From Taudactylus pleione (lineage: Eukaryota; Chordata; Amphibia; Anura; Myobatrachidae), in the NCBI GenBank assembly GCA_031769625.1, contig JAUIMM010000213.1:5351501-5415500 (forward strand): DNA of 64,000 nt. Reading direction: 5' to 3'. Under the pieces are notes generated by a model. It had not been told where the DNA came from. It did no database searches and saw only the letters and a list, made by a program, of their open reading frames with translations. Numbering within the stretch: position 1 is the first letter of the stretch; the number at the start of each line of letters is the position of its first letter. Position numbers and translations under genes: made by a program. This document shows, piece by piece, positions 11,026 to 21,600 of this stretch.

Positions 11026-11604
11026 GCAAAACACTTTACAAACTAGTTTTCAAAGATTGCTTGCACAGAGACACCTTCTGAAATTCAATTTTATACAGCA
11101 CACAGAGCTTTGAAATCTATAGGTGGGAGAACAGAAACTCAGAGATGTGATGTGCTGTCTTCAACAGTTCAAAGTAAAACTAAAAGTGTATAAATGCAGC
11201 TCGCACCAAGGGACCCATACTATAACAGAATTCTGAGATACTATACATGTCTTTCAAGTTTAATAATTATAGAACCTCCAGCAATGTAATACTTGAGATA
11301 AAAGTAGATAACTTGCTCATGGTGATATATAATGATGATAGACCTATCAGCCTACGCTCTCCTGCAGATATGCAGATTTTCTTTTATTAAATACAGTTGG
11401 CAGACATATGTCTCCAAATGCTGACCTCCTTAACCAGGTGCTTTGGTCAGGCACTACAGGAACACAATAGCAGAAACTTCCATGTACAGCTCTGCATATG
11501 CCATATGTTAGCACTTTATAAATTAAAGATAATAAGTAGAAAGGCACATATGGTAATTATTCATTGAAGTCTAAATCTTCTATGTAGCACAGTGACTTCG
11601 CCTA
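11026..11604. other. Unassigned AT-rich sequence
   Basis: No recognisable element, repeat or domain. Short ORFs only. Confidence 0.3.
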
Positions 11605-11607
11605 AAC

Positions 11608-12460
11608 ACAGGGCCGGCAACAGAAATCTTGGAGCCCGGTACACTGATGTCTCTGCCCCATCACCATCCTCAATCACCTTCCAAAGCCCCCATCAACCTT
11701 CCTCAGCCCCCATCACCTTCCTCAGCCTCCATCAACCTTCCTCAGCCCCATCACCATCCTCAATCACCTTCCAAAGCCCCATCACAATCACCTTCCACAG
11801 CCCCCATCAACCTTCCTCAGCCCCATCACCATCCTCAATCAGCTTCCAAAGCCGCCATCAACCATCCTAAGCCACCATCACCAATCACCTTCCACAGCCC
11901 GCACCAACCTTCCTCAGCCCCATCACCATCCTCAATCAGCTTCCAGAGTCACCATAAACCTTTCTAAGCCACCATCACCAATCACTTTCCACAGCCCCCA
12001 TCAACCTTCATTAGCCCCCATCACCATCCTTAATCACCTTCCACAGCTCCCATTAACCTTCCTAAGCTCCCATCACCAGCCTCAATCACCTTCCACAGTC
12101 CCCATTACCTTCCTCAGCCCCTATCCCCTCACCACTGCAGCCTGCAGAGTCAGCTATTCCTTCACTGAAAGTTGCGGGTGGCTGTACCAGATGTGCGGCA
12201 CCGGTGACGTGACCTATGTTGTCACGCCACCACATCACCAACTGCCCAGGTCGCTTCTGATCAACCTGGCAGAGCCCAGCGCTGCCCTGGCCAGGCTACA
12301 AGGGAGATGCGCAGCAGTGGGTATGGGTCACGGCGGCTGCCGCACTGCAGCTACTGGATCAGAGTCCACGGCCTCATTTTGTGCCCCAATGGACCATGGG
12401 GTCCCTCTGGATCTCGGGGCATGGTACAGGTGTCCTCTTAGACCCCACTGTCACCGGGCC
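11608..12460. repeat. CAGGGCCGG-ended element with CCATCACC minisatellite
   Basis: Begins CAGGGCCGGCAACAGAAATC, a non-autonomous transposon-type left end. A degenerate tandem array follows at 11640-12120, built from CCCCATCACCATCCTCAATC and ACCTTCC blocks of roughly 50 bp. Candidate right-end sequence CACCGGGCCTG lies near 12455. Pro/Ser-rich ORFs at 11592-11967 arise from the repeat. Confidence 0.5.
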
Positions 12461-12929
12461 TGACACACAAAGGCTCTGCTATCTGGGCCAATATATTATA
12501 ACATTACTGTTTATCTGCAATGAAAATATAAACATTGGTTCCAGTTTCAGCATCTTCGAAGAGATATATTTCCCTTTTTTACTGGATGGCAGGACCGTGT
12601 AGGAGATGGCACCAGGAAGCAGAGCACATTGGACACTCTAGGCAGCTCTGCAGCACCACTACTGACTGCAGGGTGCTGTGTCAAGCACCGTGCAAGCCAA
12701 ATGCAGGTGTCTTGGGACAACGATGGTATTGCACCCAGGGCCCTGCGCCTTGAGCAGCAGCATTGCTTGCATACCCCTGGTTACAGTCCTGCTGGATGGT
12801 GACCCTTTCAATACTTTTATATCTTATTTATCTTTCTTTATACCCTTTGGGCTTGTTAGTGAATAGGACATTCTTGATAGCGTTTAGCAGAGAAGAGTCC
12901 CAGTTACAAACTGCTTTCTGGACTATTGA

Positions 12930-13708
12930 GGAGCCTATTCATCCACAACAAAATAACGTTTTTAAGGACATTTTCATTAAATAACGTTATTTTAGTATTC
13001 ATGATGACACTGAGCACAGGAGATAACACTGATATCTCCTTGCTAAGTTCCCCTGCGTTAATTTCCACACTCCCCATACATTAGTATGGGGATATGGAAA
13101 TTATGGTATTCATCAAATTACATAATTTTCGGAATTTGATGGAGGTACTATCCGCCACTGTGAGGTGGTGAATAGCAGGTGAGAATTACCTGCGGTCAGC
13201 TGGGCAGGTCCCCCGCAGCTCCCTGGTCCCTCCTCTGGCAACGGTGGTTGCTCGCACACTGTTCTCCCAGCAAAACACAATAAAGTTTAGAAAAAAACAA
13301 AAACTTTTTTTTCTTTTTTTCTAAACAGTACTGTGGTGTGCTGGGAGACCACGTGTCAGACCAACAGGACGGAGCCGGAGGCTGCTGCGCGGGCAGGTAA
13401 GTGCGCGACAGGGTGGAAGTGAGCGGGGGGGGTTGGGGGGCACACAAACTTACTGCCACTGTAGGTACTGCTGTGCATGCGCTGGGTTTACGAATGTAAC
13501 AGCGCATGCGCAGCACTGTTTCCAGCTGCGGTAAGTTAGAGCAGGCAGGGAAAAGTATCTATTTCCCGAAAAGCTGTCATCGCAAAAATTACAGATTTTC
13601 GGGAATAGATACTGATGGAGAGGAGGAATGATGAATTCCTCCGGTAATTAGGTAGAGTTCTAAACCTAATTACCTCCATCGATTTTTAAGGTATGATGAA
13701 TAGGCCCC
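12930..13708. mobile_element. GGGGCCTATTCATC inverted-repeat element
   Basis: The left end is GAGCCTATTCATCC and the right end is GATGAATAGGCCCC, inverted copies of one motif, about 780 bp apart. The interior has further small palindromes (CTCCCCATACATTAGTATGG). Flanking triplets TGA and TAA fit a diverged TNA duplication. There is no transposase. The ends resemble the GGGCCTGATTCAG elements. Confidence 0.55.
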
Positions 13709-13734
13709 TAAGTATTTATGTATTACCATCACCC

Positions 13735-14035
13735 GCGCACGCAGGGGGGTTTCCGAGTCCCTGGAAACCTCCCCTGTCTGACCCGGCGAGCAGCGCTGCT
13801 TAACAAATTTTTTTCTTTTTTTTAAGAAATACTGACACTGCCTGGGCTGGCTGTAGGGGGAGCTGCAGCGCGCAAGCCCCTCCCAGCCAGTTCCCAGGCA
13901 GGCAGTGTGACATCAGCGCCTCTCATGCCGCCCTGGACACTGTCAGCGGCGCGCTGTGGACTGCGCCTCCGGAGCTCAGTGCGGCCGCAAGGCGTAGGTG
14001 GCCGCCGGTTGCCGCCCCGCCCGGGGGGATAATGT
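13735..14035. repeat. GC-rich element fragment related to the GTTTGCC family
   Basis: GCAGGGGGGTTTCCGAG...CTGGAAACCTCCCC at the left matches the right end of the element at 2896-4053 in reverse. Both carry a GC-rich block with CAGGCAGTGTGACATCAGCG-type sequence. The right limit is unclear. Confidence 0.4.
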
Positions 14036-14292
14036 TTAATTGTTCAAGCTGCTGTATGTGTCGGGGGAGCGCCAGGGATCGTGCGGGCGGGCGGCGGTGG
14101 CTGGGAGTCCGAGTATTTTATTTTTTTGAATTGTGCCATTTTCTACTGCTCGGGGGGGGGGGGGGCGTAATGGCGGCGGTCGTGGTGTGTAGTAGAGAGG
14201 TGAGAGGTATGGGCGGCGGAGCAGCCATGAAGATGGCATTTTCCTTGAGCCTTTCCACCCACACTTATGTTGTGGATTAAACAAGGTATGTC
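14036..14292. other. CpG- and G-rich segment with a splice-donor-like end
   Basis: GGGCGGGCGGCGG, a 14-G run and GGCGGCGGTCG give a CpG-island-like composition. A short frame starts GCAGCCATGAAG and stops after 17 codons, just before ACAAGGTATGT, a plausible 5' splice site. It could be a promoter/first exon, or the GC-rich remainder of the preceding element. No downstream exon is recognised. Confidence 0.2.
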
Positions 14293-14585
14293 ACTTTTTG
14301 CCTGAAGTACTGGACCCTGTCTCAGACTTATATTTCTTTGATGACCTTTACTAGACGAAGTAGTTCTTCTGCCAGTTATTAGTACTGAGATGTTCCCGAT
14401 TCATAGATCTATCCATGGCAACAGCAATAAAGCTGTGTACAGTGGCGTCACTGGGCAATAAATCAAATAATATACTGATATACAGTAGCTGCCGCAGCAC
14501 CATCACAGTAAGGCAGGAGAAGGACGGACTACAGAATTGTTACCTTGAAAGTCACCCACTACCACACAATTATAAGCTATATACT

Positions 14586-14606
14586 GTGTATGTGTGTGTG
14601 TGTATA

Positions 14607-14657
<51 letters not shown>
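14586..14657. repeat. (TG)n/(TA)n microsatellite
   Basis: A short TG tract runs into about 50 bases of TA dinucleotide repeat. The Tyr/Ile-rich ORFs here are repeat frames. Confidence 0.9.
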
Positions 14658-14661
<4 letters not shown>

Positions 14662-14969
14662 ACATACATATACACAGTATATTGCTATATTACTTCTCTC
14701 AGTATTATAACAAACATTAATTTACTGTTTTGTGCTTTCTATTTTTTTGTATGCTATGCTGAGTTCTCTCTATATATGTTCTGGTCTCCAATACATTTTG
14801 AGCCGCACAATATTGAATTCATTGATTTTTTCCTCTAGAATGTTGATTTGATCAATTACACTAATTTGCAATGATGAAATGAAGTGAGAACAGCAACCAT
14901 GGCTTGAACAACTGCGTTTTGCACTGCTAATAACACACACAAAGGCAAATTTTCAAATTACTACATAGG

Positions 14970-15566
14970 CACACGTGGGGGCTTCCGGTTGCCTGGAAAG
15001 CCCCCCTTCCAGGCCACACCATGACCATAATCGAAATAGTAATTTGATAGAATTTTTGCTAGTGCTGCATGTTCTTCTCAGTATCGCAATGAAATAGTTA
15101 GCACCACCTGTTGATCTTTTAACATGTGTTAGCCACCAACTTGGAGATCTGGAAAACATGCACTGTTAGGGGTGCACTGCTATAGACCATCAATAGGGTT
15201 AATTATTTATACTGCATAATAATACACTAACCAGTGCATAAGGAGACCAATATGTACATATATGTCCAGGGCAGTGCTAGGTTCTTCTGCTGCTCCCCCA
15301 GACTCCCGGACTTGCTCCCATGCTCTGGAATGGTGCCCACATCTGAAATAACAACAGCTCAGGCAGGATGGCCCTATTGCCGCATCTAATGGATTACTAT
15401 GATCGCTGGTCCTGTATATGCTGGATTTATAACACACAATACACTGTATGATGCATATTAAAGCTGGAAAAGTGCTAATTATGCCCTCTTCATGGATTGG
15501 CCACACTCACTCTAAAATCAGGCATCTGGAAACCCCCTTCTTGATATCCTGCGTTTGCCACTGACC
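14970..15566. mobile_element. GTTTGCC-family inverted-repeat element, copy 3
   Basis: The left end CACGTGGGGGCTTCCGG with GGAAAGCCCCCC, and the right end GGAAACCCCCTTCTTG with ATCCTGCGTTTGCCACTGA, match the ends of the element at 2896-4053 in reverse. The interior has no tandem array and no coding sequence. Confidence 0.5.
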
Positions 15567-16185
15567 ATGTGAGTGCAATTTGTATTACTAATTTATTTGT
15601 AGAATTCCAAAATTATAGATTCCAATGTCTTCTGAAGGGAAATGATTTATACAACTTTTAAATCACTTCAAAAGAGTGAACCCATTCAATCATCACCTCC
15701 TCCCACCCCTAGAAGACCAGACCCATTGCTGCTTTGTATATGCCTGTGGTTTCTTTTAGTATGATAGGCAAGATAATTGACATTACCTGTACCAGCCATC
15801 TACATTATTTGGCAAATTGTTTTTGGTGGATTTGGCTGTGTTTTTTCTTCAGTGCTTTTTAAATCTGACAACTTGCATTTATAACATAACAAAAATTTGG
15901 ACTGTGACTTTCAAAGACTCATTTATTAAAATAATGTTGATTTTATAGTGATTTACCCTGTATAACATAAAACAACCAAGTCACCTTAAAAATCACCAAA
16001 AAGTTTTCAAATCACAAACTATTGCATTTCTCTCAACATTGCTTCTCCTAATAAATTTACCAAATTTAGTGAGCAAATTTAAATGTATTAGAAGTCTTTA
16101 TTTAGATAATTTCAGCAAAAGAGACCCATTCAATCTTTTTAACATGTGAGATTTTTGCTAAATCCAAACATCATTTTTATATTAA
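15567..16185. other. Unassigned AT-rich sequence
   Basis: AT-rich with no recognisable repeat or domain. The 5' end of the Tc1 element that starts to be recognisable near 16200 should lie here, but I could not find its terminal repeat. Confidence 0.3.
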
Positions 16186-16199
16186 ATGTCAATCAAAAT

Positions 16200-16380
16200 G
16201 TATACGGGATCTTTATGCCAAAAAAATGTTCATAAAACAAGAAGGAAAGGTGAGCGCTATCATCAGTTCTGTGTCATGCAAACAGTAAAGCATCCTGAGA
16301 CCATCCATGTGTGGGGTTGCTTCTCAACCAAGGTAGTGGGCTTACTCACAATTTTGCCTAAGAACACAGCCATGAATAAA
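16200..16380 (+). pseudogene. Tc1/mariner transposase, 5' piece split by the DIRS insertion
   Basis: The plus-strand frame reads RRKGERYHQFCVMQTVKHPE, then VWGCFSTK and LTILPKNTAMNK, the central DDE-transposase region of Tc1-like elements. It stops at codon AAA (16378-16380), where the DIRS begins with AGAGTTATGG. The next residues of the transposase, EWYQN, resume at 24551, so the gene was split inside one codon run. The N-terminal DNA-binding part and left terminal repeat are not recognisable upstream. Confidence 0.85.
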
Positions 16381-16770
16381 AGAGTTATGGTAAGAACTTA
16401 CCTTTGTTAACTCTCTTTCTTCGAAGTCCATAGGGTCCAGAGGGAAACCTTGGGGTGTAGGTGATGGGAACCAATCCGGGCACCACGCAGTTAAAGCTTT
16501 CAGCTCCCAGGATGCATTGGGTCCACTCTCCCTATACCCAGCCACCGAGCCAGAGGCACCTCAGTTGGTAACAAGCCAAAGGCCAGAGGAGGATAAGAGA
16601 GAAGGAAGACTGGTACACTCAAGAATCACATTCTCACACAGAAGGAGACGGGAAACCGGTGACCAGAAACATATCCCATATGAAGCCAGGTGCATCAGGG
16701 CGGGTTACCTGTGGACCCTATGGACTTCGAAGAAAGAGAGTTAACAAATGTAAGTTCTTACCATAACTCT
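16381..16770. repeat. DIRS terminal repeat with a 59-bp inverted repeat
   Basis: Positions 16381-16439 (starting AGAGTTATGGTAAGAACTTA) and 16712-16770 are inverted copies with one visible mismatch. The arm contains TTAACTCTCTTTCTTCGAAG. The 270 bases between them share sequence with 24405-24545 and with the 3' end of DIRS copy 2 (about 33000-33232). DIRS elements carry inverted terminal repeats and an internal complementary region; the inner arm may be such a region or a secondary rearrangement. Confidence 0.75.
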
Positions 16771-16772
16771 CT

Positions 16773-17330
16773 GGAGGGCCCAAAGAACTACTGCCAAATT
16801 CCAAGGAGCCACTGGGGGAACAAAGGGAGGTTGAATCCAGAGGACAGCCTGGAGGAAGGTGTGGATATCCGGAAGCGAAGCAATTCTGCATTGGGACCAC
16901 ACTGACAGTGAAGAGACATGCACTTTCAACGAGGCCAGGTGTAGGCCGAGGTACAATCCAGCTTGAAGGTATGCCAGTATTCTGGAAATTCGAAACAGCT
17001 GAGGGTCGTAATCTCTCGTACAACACCACTAGAAATATGTATGCCACACTCTGTGGTAGATCCTGGTGGAGGCAGGTTTACGCGCTCTAAGCTTGGTGTT
17101 GATGACAGAGCTAGAGAATCCCCTTGACCTTAGGAGGGATGTCTCAAGAGCCACGCCATGAGAGACAGATGATAAAGGTCTGGGTACCAATGATGAATAT
17201 CTGGATTACCAATGACTTCTGGGCCAAGCTGGAGCCACCAGCAGGACAGTGCCTCCATCTTGCTTGAACTTCCGAAGAACACAAGGAAACAGGGAGACTG
17301 GAGGAAATAGGTCCGCAAACCAGATGTTAT
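16773..17330 (-). pseudogene. DIRS tyrosine recombinase, N-terminal part only
   Basis: Minus-strand frames show HLSLMAWLL, then in another frame LASLKVHVSSLSVWSQCRIA followed by DIHTFLQAVLWIQPPFVPPV and APWNLAVVLWALQR. This is the core-binding region that precedes the catalytic domain in DIRS recombinases. The frame then runs straight into the terminal repeat (VMVRTYIC), so the catalytic half with the R...HxxR...Y residues is absent. There are frameshifts between the blocks. DIRS copy 2 ends at nearly the same point. Confidence 0.65.
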
Positions 17331-17572
17331 GGATGTACCTGCACTATTTACAAGAGACCCCTTGAGTTCGCTGATGGATCATGAAATAGGCAGGGATCCA
17401 CAGAAAAGTTTAACCCGGTGTAATGGCAGCAGGCAAGGTTGGAGTTAATGGCTGAGGCAAACAGATGCAGGTGTGTGCTAGAGTCTGCTGCTGGGAAACT
17501 AACTTGATGGTCTGAAGACTTGAAATTAACTGGCACAGGTGGATAAGCACAGAAACAGACAGGCTGTAGATC

Positions 17573-17822
17573 TGGATAGTAGCAGGCCAGCTACTCAGGA
17601 TGCAGGTAGGAATTGTGTTGAAGCTGCAATGCTGGATATGGATTTGATTATGGCAGGCCGGCTACTCAGGATGCAGGTGAGAATACTGTAGAACCTGCAA
17701 TGCTGGAAATGGATTTGATCGTGGCAGGCCAGCTACTCATGATGCAGGTGGGAACACTGTTAAACCTGCAATTCTGGAAATGGATTTGATAGTAGCAGAC
17801 CAGTTGCTCAGGATGCAGGTGG
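17573..17822. repeat. 71-bp tandem repeat
   Basis: About 3.5 units of roughly 71 bp, each with GGCAGGCCAGCTACTCAGGA, TGCAGGTG and CTGGAAATGGATTTGAT. Located in the gypsy leader-like insertion. Confidence 0.75.
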
Positions 17823-17827
17823 GTGCT

Positions 17828-18085
17828 TGTAACAGAACCAGTACTTGATATAGTTGAACTGACAGGTGAATGCAGGTTGGAGCTTGTAACAGAATCAATA
17901 CTTGAAATGGTTGAACTGGCAGGCAGATGCAGGTTGGAGTTTGTAGCAGAACCAATACTTGATATAGTTGAACTGACAGGTTGGAGCTTGAAACAGAATC
18001 AATACTTGAAATGGTTGAACTGACAGGCAGATACAGGTTGGAGTTGGTAGCAGAACCAATATAGTAGAATTGACAAGCAGATGCA
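17828..18085. repeat. 57-bp tandem repeat
   Basis: About four to five units of roughly 57 bp with ACTTGATATAGTTGAACTGA, CAGGCAGATGCAGGTTGGAG and TTGTAACAGAA. The Cys/Leu-rich minus-strand ORFs over it are repeat frames. Confidence 0.75.
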
Positions 18086-18525
18086 AGTACACGCTGGGAC
18101 TAGACACAAACTGGAGGAGACACAGAAGGTAAGCTGGAGGGTCTTGGCAAGACACAGGCACAGAGAGGATGGACACAGGAACAGGGTAGAATCCAGAAAG
18201 GACACAGTAAACTGAGACTGGGAGCAAAGGTATACAATGGCAGGATACTGGACACAGGAACAAAGATTAGGAAGCAAGGAACTGCACAGCGTGCAGCGAC
18301 CACGTGAACATCCACTAGGAACAAAACTTAGTAATATCACCGGCAGGCAGGAACAGACTTGAATCCTTAATGAAGGGAGAGGTCTCCTGTGATTGGTCAC
18401 TCAGGCTGAGGTCAGGTAACGAGACTACTAACAGGTGAGTAACTGCATGTAGCAGCCAGAGTCCAGGTAGTTAGGATAACCACTGAGAGCCATTCAGGCA
18501 GAAAGCCACAGCGGCACATGTAACA

Positions 18526-20150
18526 CCGGAAGGTCAATTTTACTGACAGAGTATCCACCAGGCTTGCTTCGGCATCTCTTGTTCTGGACCTGTACCTGTA
18601 TTTGTTCTGGACCTGTATCTGTAACTTGTGATTGTGTTGGGAGGCCATGAGATCCACCTCTGGGAGACCCCATTTGTCCACTAGGAGTTGGAACACCTCT
18701 TGGTGAAGAGACCATTCCTCTGGATTCATGTCGTGACGGCTGAGGAAGTCCGCTTCCCAATTGAGAACTCTCGGAATGAACACTGCCGATATAGCAGGTA
18801 GATGAGATTCTGCCCACATCAAAATGCGTGACACTTCCGACATTGCTGCCCGACTTCGAGTGTCTCCTTGTTGGTTGATGTAAGCCACTGTGGTGGCATT
18901 GTCGGACTTAACCTGCACAGGCTTTCCCTGAAGAATGTGCTTTGCCATCATGAGGGCCCTGTACACAGCCCGAAGTTCCAATATGTTGATGGGCAGGGAT
19001 GCCTCTACCGTTGTCCACCGGCCCTGAAAGGAGTGTGGACCAGTCACTGCGCCCCATCACCAGAGACTGGTGTGAATTGTTAGGAGTATCCAGTCCAGAA
19101 TCCAAAAGGGGCAATCCTTGGTTAGATGAGATGTCTGTAGCCACCAAGAGAGGGACAGATGCACCTCCAGAGAGAGTACTATCGTCTGAGCTCTGATCTG
19201 GTGGGGTAATCTGTTCCCCCTGGAGAGGATCAGCCCCTGCAGGGGCCTGGAATGGAACTGAGCATATTCCACCATGTCAAATGTGGAAACTATGGATCCC
19301 AGAACCTGCATCGCCGAGTGGATGGACACCCAGCGACTGCGGAGACATCTGCATACTCGCAGCTGCAGCGTGGAGATCTTTTCTGGAGTTAGATAGATTC
19401 TCTGCTGGTAAAAGTCCAGAAAGGCTCCCAAATGAACCATCCTCTGTGAGGGAATTAGGGAGGACTTTTTCCAATTGATTAACCACCCGTGTGCTTGTAG
19501 ACAAGCAACTGTCAGTTGCAGGTGGTAGTGAAGTACTTCTGGAGAACTTGCCAACAAGAGGAGGTTGTCCAGATATGGTAGGAGCTGGATACCCTGACTC
19601 CACAGGTGGGCTGCCATGACAGCAATAATTTTGGTAAATACCCTTGGATCCGTGGATAGGCCAAAGGGCAGTGCCCGAAACTTGAAGTGTCCTTGCAGTA
19701 TAGCAAACCATAGATAACGCTGGTGAGAAAGCATTATGGGAACATGTAGGTATGCATCCTGAATGTCCAGTGATACTCTGTAATCCCTAGGTTCCATAGC
19801 CAGTATGATGGATCGTAAAGTTTCCATCCTGAACCTGGGAACCCTGAGGAACTTGTTCAGAGATTTGAGGTTGAGGATAGGCCGATGAGACCCATTCGGT
19901 TTCTGAACCAGAAAGAGAGTAGAATAATATCCAGTCCCTCGTTGAGATGGCAGAACTGTTACTATTACCCCTGCCTGCAGCAAGGACTGTATGTCTTTCT
20001 TGATCTGCAAGGCCTTGGTCTTGCAGAAGGCGGTCCTGTGCAGAAAAATTGGTTGGGAGGCCTTCGAAAGCATGAGAGGGCGTACCCCTCAGAGACCACT
20101 TCTCTTACCCAAGCATCCTTGGTGGTTTGACACAAGCACTGGGTGAACTG
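18526..20150 (-). pseudogene. DIRS reverse transcriptase - RNase H
   Basis: Minus strand. The N-terminus (FTQCLCQTTKDAWV) lies in another frame around 20150, so a frameshift precedes 20073. RT blocks then follow: QAGVIVTVLPSQRGTGYYST, LVQKPNGSHRPILNLKSLN, VSLDIQDAYLHVPI, FRALPFGLSTDPRVFTKI, and YLDNLLLL at the catalytic loop. The family has YLDD here, so the second catalytic aspartate is Asn. A TGA at 19057-19059 separates RT from RNase H in the same frame. RNase H shows INILELRAVYRAL, VKSDNATTVAYINQQG and LNWEADFLSRH. Then comes the conserved KWGLPEVDLMASQHNHKL linker. Confidence 0.9.
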
Positions 20151-20159
20151 AAGAAGTCA

Positions 20160-20443
20160 GCCTCCCACTCTGGGGTCCCCCAGAGGGAGACCTGCCCCGT
20201 CAGGCTGCGGGTTTATCATCCGGTTTGGAGGCCGGGCGTCATGTGCTCCAGGCCTGTTTTTTAGGCTTGGCAGTCTTCTTGGCAGCGGACTGCCTAGGGA
20301 AGGACTGCCCTTTGGATTTTCTTTGGGTACGAAAGGACCGAAAGGAGGAGCTTCGAGACTTTGCAAGAGCAGATGCTGAGGACAGAAATGCAGATTTGGA
20401 TTTGCCCAACATGTCAACAATCTGTGCTTCTCAGCTTGGCGCT
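20160..20443 (-). pseudogene. DIRS gag C-terminal segment (Lys/Ser-rich)
   Basis: On the minus strand one frame reads DMLGKSKSAFLSSASALAKS, then SFRSFRTQRKSKGQSFPRQS and AAKKTAKPKKQAWS: a basic tail just upstream of RT. It is abruptly joined at about 20443 to a gypsy gag frame ending SLCSKVDICFRERQAE. The open frame that spans the junction is a chance fusion in a different DIRS frame, not a real protein. Confidence 0.6.
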
Positions 20444-20451
20444 CTCTAAAG

Positions 20452-21283
20452 CATATATCCACTTTGCTGCAGAGAGAAATGAGATTATTAAGGCTAGAGG
20501 GTAAATCACGAGTGGCTAGATCATCCTTTATACGATCTGATAGTCTGTGCCAGAAGACCGATGTTAGGGCTTCTTTGTTCCATCTGAGCTCTGATGCCAT
20601 CGTCTGGAACTGAATGACGTACTGACTGACAGGACGGATACCTTGTTTTAGATTCATAATACTGGAAGAAGCTGAAGTGGTTCTTCTGGGCTCATCAAAA
20701 ATCCTCCTGAAAGATGTTAAAAATTCTGGGTAATTGCTAATTATTCAGTAGCGGATCTGATCGCTCCCAAAGCAGAGAAACCCAATCTAAGGCTGAGCCG
20801 GACAATAAAGACACAATATAGGCCACTTTGGTTTTAGGAGTAGGGAAATTGGAGGGTTGTAAAGTAAAATGTACATCATACTGGTTGAGGAATCCACGAC
20901 ACAGTTTAGGATTGCCATCAAACTTTCCAGATGTAGGTAAATACAAACGAGGAGGAACTCCAGAGGGAGATACCACAGAAGTGGAGACAGGAGTAACTGC
21001 AGGCATACTTGGAGTAGTTAGTGCATTTGTAAGGTATCCTGACGGAGTGCCATTTCTTGCACATACTGTGCTATTTGTTGTTGCATGGTTTCCAATCCTT
21101 CCAGACGAGAAGCCATGCTGTGAATTAAATCTATTCTGGACTCCTGTCCAGTGGCCAAATCCATTTGGCCAGTGCAAAGTGTTAGAGTCTGTGTTTGTTG
21201 TGGACCTGGGATGGCAACAGGAGTAAACACCGGAGGAGGTTTAAACTGAAAAGTAGGTTGTTTAATGTGAATGTTGGTAGACA
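20452..21283 (-). pseudogene. Ty3/gypsy gag
   Basis: Minus-strand start at MSTNIHIKQPTFQFKPPP, then a coiled-coil-like SRLEGLETMQQQIAQYVQEM. In a shifted frame come PPRLYLPTSGKFDGNPKLCR, GFLNQYDVHFTLQPSNFPTP and KVAYIVSLLSGSALDWVSLL. Then GIRPVSQYVIQFQTMASELR and LSDRIKDDLATRDLP. This is the gag capsid-type domain of vertebrate gypsy elements, whose product packages element RNA. At least two frameshifts. The C-terminal zinc knuckle is lost at the junction near 20444. Confidence 0.85.
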
Positions 21284-21419
21284 TGAACAATAAGATAAAC
21301 TAAAGTCCAGTAATAACAAACTAATAAATATAGCAGGAGGAAACTGTAGTGAGTGGAAATAAACAAATGTCAGCACGGTGACAGAGATGAATAAGGTGAA
21401 TACAGATAAACTGTAAAGG

Positions 21420-21600
21420 TGAAATGGATATCCGGGTATGCAGAGTAATGGCTGAGAGGGATATCCGGAAATGCTATGATGATGACTGAAAGGAGAATCC
21501 GGAAATGCTGTGATGATAGCTGAAGGGAAAATCCTGTATTGCTGTGATGATGGCTGAAAGGAGAATCAGGTAATGCTGTGATGATGGCTTAACAGGAATG
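21420..21600. repeat. 34-bp tandem repeat in gypsy leader
   Basis: Four to five units built from GCTGTGATGATGGCTGAAAG and GAGAATCCGGAAAT. Confidence 0.75.

Larger units (their letters stand above)
17340..18525 (-). mobile_element. Ty3/gypsy LTR and leader fragment inserted in DIRS
   Basis: The DIRS frame ends at SVKLTF (about 18530) and resumes near 17330, so this segment is an insertion. Its right edge reads TGTTACATG on the minus strand, a typical gypsy LTR start, and CCGG flanks it, as at the other gypsy insertion (22107). The interior is non-coding and holds two tandem arrays. No gag or pol remains, and the left edge is not clear. Confidence 0.5.

Noticed and set aside
11592..11967. Proline/serine-rich ORFs
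   Set aside because: Generated by the CCATCACC minisatellite; several overlapping frames are open.
14415..14838. Tyr/Ile-rich ORFs
   Set aside because: They read through the (TA)n microsatellite.
17737..18400. Cys/Leu-rich minus-strand ORFs of 122-133 codons
   Set aside because: Located in 57- and 71-bp tandem arrays and adjacent LTR sequence; composition follows the repeat unit.
20157..20657. A single 166-codon protein
   Set aside because: It is a chance fusion of gypsy gag with an out-of-frame reading of DIRS gag.
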